Source of the DNA: an uncultured Porphyromonas sp.
GTDB taxonomy: Bacteria; Bacteroidota; Bacteroidia; Bacteroidales; Porphyromonadaceae
DNA length: 64,000 nt
Assembly (NCBI GenBank): GCA_905372565.1
Contig: CAJPPK010000001.1
Coordinates: 62,001-126,000 of the forward strand
Direction: 5' to 3'
Of the stretch, positions 61,336 to 64,000 are shown one piece after another. The position numbers and the translations under genes are program-made. How positions within the stretch are numbered: position 1 is the first letter of the stretch; each line of letters begins with the position of its first letter. The notes beneath the pieces were generated by a model that was not told where the DNA came from, made no database searches, and worked only from the letters and a program-made list of their open reading frames with translations.

Positions 61336-63216
61336 ATGTTCAGTAAGGTATTTCTCTTGCTGGCTTGCTCGGCTATACTTAGCCTGGTGAGCTGTAAGCT
61401 ATCCTCTTCTCATCCTATGGAGATATCTCATATCAACGATAGTTTGACACGCATCGAAATTCGCCAACCTCTACGGTATCTTCTTCTTCCTATTCAGGAA
61501 GATCAGCCAGAGGTTAAGGTACGTTTGCTGGGTGATACGCCTGAAGACACCTGGCTAGACATTCGTTTAGCGGTAGATAGTGTAGACTACTATGTTCCCT
61601 TCCCTTTGTCTAGAGAGAAGGGATGCACGCTAGAGATTCTCCACCTAAAGAAAAGTGCGGTAGCCTGGGAGAAGCTCATCCTCTCCGATACGTTTGATAC
61701 ATCGAAGAGGGACTACTATCGTCCTGCCTATCACTATACCCCTGATTATGGATGGATGAATGACCCGAATGGTCTTATCTATCACGAAGGGGTTTATCAT
61801 CTCTACTATCAGTTCAACCCCTTCGGCTCAAAGTGGGGAAATATGTGCTGGGGACATGCTACGACGAGAGACTTCATACATTGGACTCATGAGACTCCAG
61901 CACTTAGAAGAGATACGCTTGGGCATATCTTCTCAGGGAGTACTATCCTCGATCGTGAGGGGATTGCTGGCTTTGGTCAGGGGGCGATACTTGCTTACTA
62001 CACGGCTCATCAAATGCGTGAGGGCAAGCAGTGGCAGGCACAGTGCCTAGCCTATAGTACCGATGGGGGATACACCTATACCAAGTACAAGGGCAATCCA
62101 ATACTTACTCCATCTGATGGAGTGGTAGACTTTCGTGATCCGAAAGTGTTCTGGTATGCACCTACTAAGCAGTGGTATATGATCGTCTCGGCAGATAAGG
62201 AGATGCGCTTCTTCCGCTCTCAGGATCTTAAGTCGTGGGAGTATGTCAGTGCTTTTGGTGAAGGATATGGAGCTAGACCAAATCAGTTCGAATGTCCTGA
62301 CTTCTTTGAGTTACCCATGGAGGGAACGAACGAAAAGAAATGGGTGATGCTCGTCAATATCAATCCAGGATGTCCTTTCGGAGGGAGTGCCACAGAGTAC
62401 TTTGTAGGGAGCTTTGATGGGCAAGTCTTCACTCCTGATACGGATGCTGAGATTGCTCGGTGGCTAGACTTTGGGAAGGATCATTATGCCTTCGTGACAT
62501 TCCATAATGTTAAGGGGCGTACGTTGGGACTTCCATGGGTAAGCAATTGGCAGTATGCTAATGTCACACCATTCAGGCAAAGTCGAGGAATGAATGGCTT
62601 ACCTCGTGAGCTCTTCCTCTTTTCACAGCACGGAAGGAGCTATGTCGGCGCTCGTCCGGCAAGAGAAGTCACTGCACTACGTAAGTCTACGCAGACACTT
62701 AGCCTACCTCCTAGACTTACTGATAGTGTGATGCTATCCTCTGCTTTCCAAAGCTATGAAGATAGCTTTGAGCTAGAGCTGACTCTGGCTCCAGCTAGAG
62801 GAGTGCAACGTGTCGGTATCGTATTAAGCAATGCTTCGGGAGATCGACTACCGATCTATCTAGATCTTAATAAAAGGCGAGTGGTTATGGATCGAACGGA
62901 GAGTGGACTTACGGACTTTGGTCAGCTGTCTACCCCACACGAACGTGAGTCGATGGATTGGCGCACGGGAGAAGGAATTAACTATAAGAACGACTTTGCT
63001 CTCGCTACATGGGCTCCACTTGAGCTCTGTGCAGGACCAACGTATAAGCTCAGACTATTCTTTGATCGCAGTGTTGCGGAACTCTTTGTTGATGAGGGGC
63101 GCATTGCGATGACTAACTTGGTTTTTCCTCGCAGGCCTTATACAGCTCTTTCCGTTTTTAGTGAAGGAGCTACTACAGAGATTAAGGATGCTCGCCTGCA
63201 CCGACTCGGTCGCTAG
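61336..63216 (+). CDS. GH32 fructan-hydrolysing lipoprotein
   Basis: 626 residues. The signal peptide ends LVSC (Cys 20), a lipobox. A DUF4980-like beta-sandwich (about 30-125) comes before the five-bladed propeller, as in Bacteroides GH32 enzymes. The catalytic Asp is in WMNDPNG (Asp143), the transition-state Asp in FRDPKVFW (Asp268), and the acid Glu in FECPDFFEL (Glu319). A C-terminal beta-sandwich ends the protein. It hydrolyses levan, inulin or sucrose-type fructose links. No SusC/D pair is seen nearby. Surface or periplasmic display is inferred from the lipobox. Confidence 0.93.
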   Translation: MFSKVFLLLACSAILSLVSCKLSSSHPMEISHINDSLTRIEIRQPLRYLLLPIQEDQPEVKVRLLGDTPEDTWLDIRLAVDSVDYYVPFPLSREKGCTLEILHLKKSAVAWEKLILSDTFDTSKRDYYRPAYHYTPDYGWMNDPNGLIYHEGVYHLYYQFNPFGSKWGNMCWGHATTRDFIHWTHETPALRRDTLGHIFSGSTILDREGIAGFGQGAILAYYTAHQMREGKQWQAQCLAYSTDGGYTYTKYKGNPILTPSDGVVDFRDPKVFWYAPTKQWYMIVSADKEMRFFRSQDLKSWEYVSAFGEGYGARPNQFECPDFFELPMEGTNEKKWVMLVNINPGCPFGGSATEYFVGSFDGQVFTPDTDAEIARWLDFGKDHYAFVTFHNVKGRTLGLPWVSNWQYANVTPFRQSRGMNGLPRELFLFSQHGRSYVGARPAREVTALRKSTQTLSLPPRLTDSVMLSSAFQSYEDSFELELTLAPARGVQRVGIVLSNASGDRLPIYLDLNKRRVVMDRTESGLTDFGQLSTPHERESMDWRTGEGINYKNDFALATWAPLELCAGPTYKLRLFFDRSVAELFVDEGRIAMTNLVFPRRPYTALSVFSEGATTEIKDARLHRLGR

Positions 63217-63250
63217 GCTGGGTTTGTTTACGTCATAGTTTATATTAGAT

Positions 63251-63979
63251 ATGCTACAGGATCTTCTTCAGTATCGTCGTGCTGTCCGTTATTTTGACCG
63301 GACGAAGTCACTGGATGCTGAGCGAGTGCGTGCTTGCCTTGAGCAGGCCACGCTTGCCCCTACGAGCTCGAATATGCAGCTCTGGGAATGCTACCACATC
63401 ACTGACCGTAAGGTTATCCGGGAATTAACACCTGCCTGTTTCGGTCAGAGCGCAGTGGCTACGGCTGACCAATTGGTCGTCTTCTGCATTACACCCCAGC
63501 GCTGGCGAGAGCATGCCGAGGCTAATCTGGTATTCCAGAAAGAAAGTATTCGACGCTCCTTCCCAGAAGAGAAGTGGGAGAAGTATACCAAGCTTCAGAC
63601 AACATACTATACGAAGCTAGTACCCTTCCTTTATTGTCGCTTTGGTGGCCTCTTAGGGTGCGTGCGCAAGGCATTTACCATGATCGGAGGGCTCTTTCGC
63701 CCTATACCCCGTGAGGTGAGTGAGGGGGAGATGCTTGCGGTACTCCATAAGAGTTGCGCCCTAGTTATTCAATCCTTTCTCCTTGGAATGAGTGAGGCTG
63801 GCTATGATACTTGTCCTATTGAGGGCTATGATAGCCATCGTGTCAAGCGAGTCTTGGGATTACCAGGAGCTACTGAACTAACTATGGTCATCGCTTGTGG
63901 AATACGATCGGAGGAGCGTCCGCTAGGAGATCGCTTCAGACTGCCATTCGATCAGCTCTATCATCGTATTGGCGACTAA
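63251..63979 (+). CDS. Nitroreductase-family flavoprotein
   Basis: 242 residues. RRAVRYFDRTKSLD near the N-terminus is the FMN-binding Arg motif (RRSxRxF type), LAPTSSNMQLWECYHI follows, and CALVIQSFLLGMSEAGYDTCPIEGYD and LTMVIACGIRSEERP mark the C-terminal half. Such enzymes use NAD(P)H and FMN to reduce nitro groups, quinones or other acceptors. The middle (residues about 95-160) is longer and more basic than in the shortest family members. It is 34 nt after the GH32 gene, and 21 nt remain to the window end. Confidence 0.88.
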   Translation: MLQDLLQYRRAVRYFDRTKSLDAERVRACLEQATLAPTSSNMQLWECYHITDRKVIRELTPACFGQSAVATADQLVVFCITPQRWREHAEANLVFQKESIRRSFPEEKWEKYTKLQTTYYTKLVPFLYCRFGGLLGCVRKAFTMIGGLFRPIPREVSEGEMLAVLHKSCALVIQSFLLGMSEAGYDTCPIEGYDSHRVKRVLGLPGATELTMVIACGIRSEERPLGDRFRLPFDQLYHRIGD

Positions 63980-64000
63980 CTAACGCTACCTAATTAGATA

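Noticed and set aside
1..64000. Prophage, insertion sequence, integron or defence island
   Set aside because: No transposase, integrase, phage structural or restriction gene was found, and gene order looks like ordinary core chromosome.

Overview
This window reads as chromosome of a Gram-negative member of Bacteroidota, most likely the genus Porphyromonas or a close relative. The evidence is a PorV-type outer-membrane protein of the type IX secretion system, lipoproteins with Bacteroidota-style lipoboxes, a sodium-pumping methylmalonyl-CoA decarboxylase operon, and a dipeptidyl peptidase III with a long C-terminal extension as known in P. gingivalis. Repeated -7 boxes of the form TAnnTTTG also fit. 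Base composition looks close to even. The GH32, GH110 and GH33 enzymes suggest a species that uses more sugars than P. gingivalis; the species itself is a guess.

Layout. 1-1782 (+): end of hemC and a fused cobA-hemD (uroporphyrinogen/precorrin-2 branch). 2115-6157 (-): purA, folC, MFS carrier. 6333-14024 (-): GH110 galactosidase, then an envelope block (CorC/GldE-like protein, LptC, TPR protein, beta-barrel, CoaX). 14147-16076 (-): ybeY, Sua5/YciO-type gene, rlmB. 16410-20576 (-): an ABC importer of unknown substrate, nth, pheS. 21065-22721 (+): porV, ispF. 22851-23939 (-): manC. 24552-27013 (+): a divergent AAA ATPase, a PepSY-like lipoprotein and a small beta-barrel. 27147-31683 (-): tRNA-Met, SSB-like gene, tsaB, xth, queC, AspT-like carrier. 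32157-36696 (-): Na+-pumping methylmalonyl-CoA decarboxylase with epimerase. 37001-38695: a secreted-type nuclease/phosphatase-fold protein, tRNA-Thr, an orphan gene. 39110-50939 (+): a tight run thyA, folA, hisS, dxs, trkA, trkH, DPP III, sialidase. 51252-56685 (-): hemW, GHL10 lipoprotein, panC, asd, DUF6078-like gene. 56846-63979: tRNA-Gly, MarC-like protein, nadE, tRNA-Gln and tRNA-Val (both -), a D-2-hydroxyacid dehydrogenase, a GH32 fructanase and a nitroreductase.

Function. Most of it is housekeeping: nucleotide, folate, isoprenoid, pantothenate and NAD synthesis, and tRNA modification and charging. Energy genes couple decarboxylation of methylmalonyl-CoA to a sodium gradient. Exported hydrolases (sialidase, alpha-1,3-galactosidase, fructanase, GHL10) and DPP III fit life on host glycans and peptides. 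No phage, insertion sequence, rRNA operon or cas gene was found.

The most unusual signal is between genes. Most larger intergenic gaps hold short arrays of degenerate units at an exact 22- or 23-nt step. Each array has its own core, often palindromic; some cores recur in distant gaps. I see at least eight such arrays (cores near 1912, 8215, 8416, 16237, 20799, 31918, 38912, 56108), plus a near-perfect 22-nt duplication at 59791 and a weak case at 24290. I do not recognise them as a named element.
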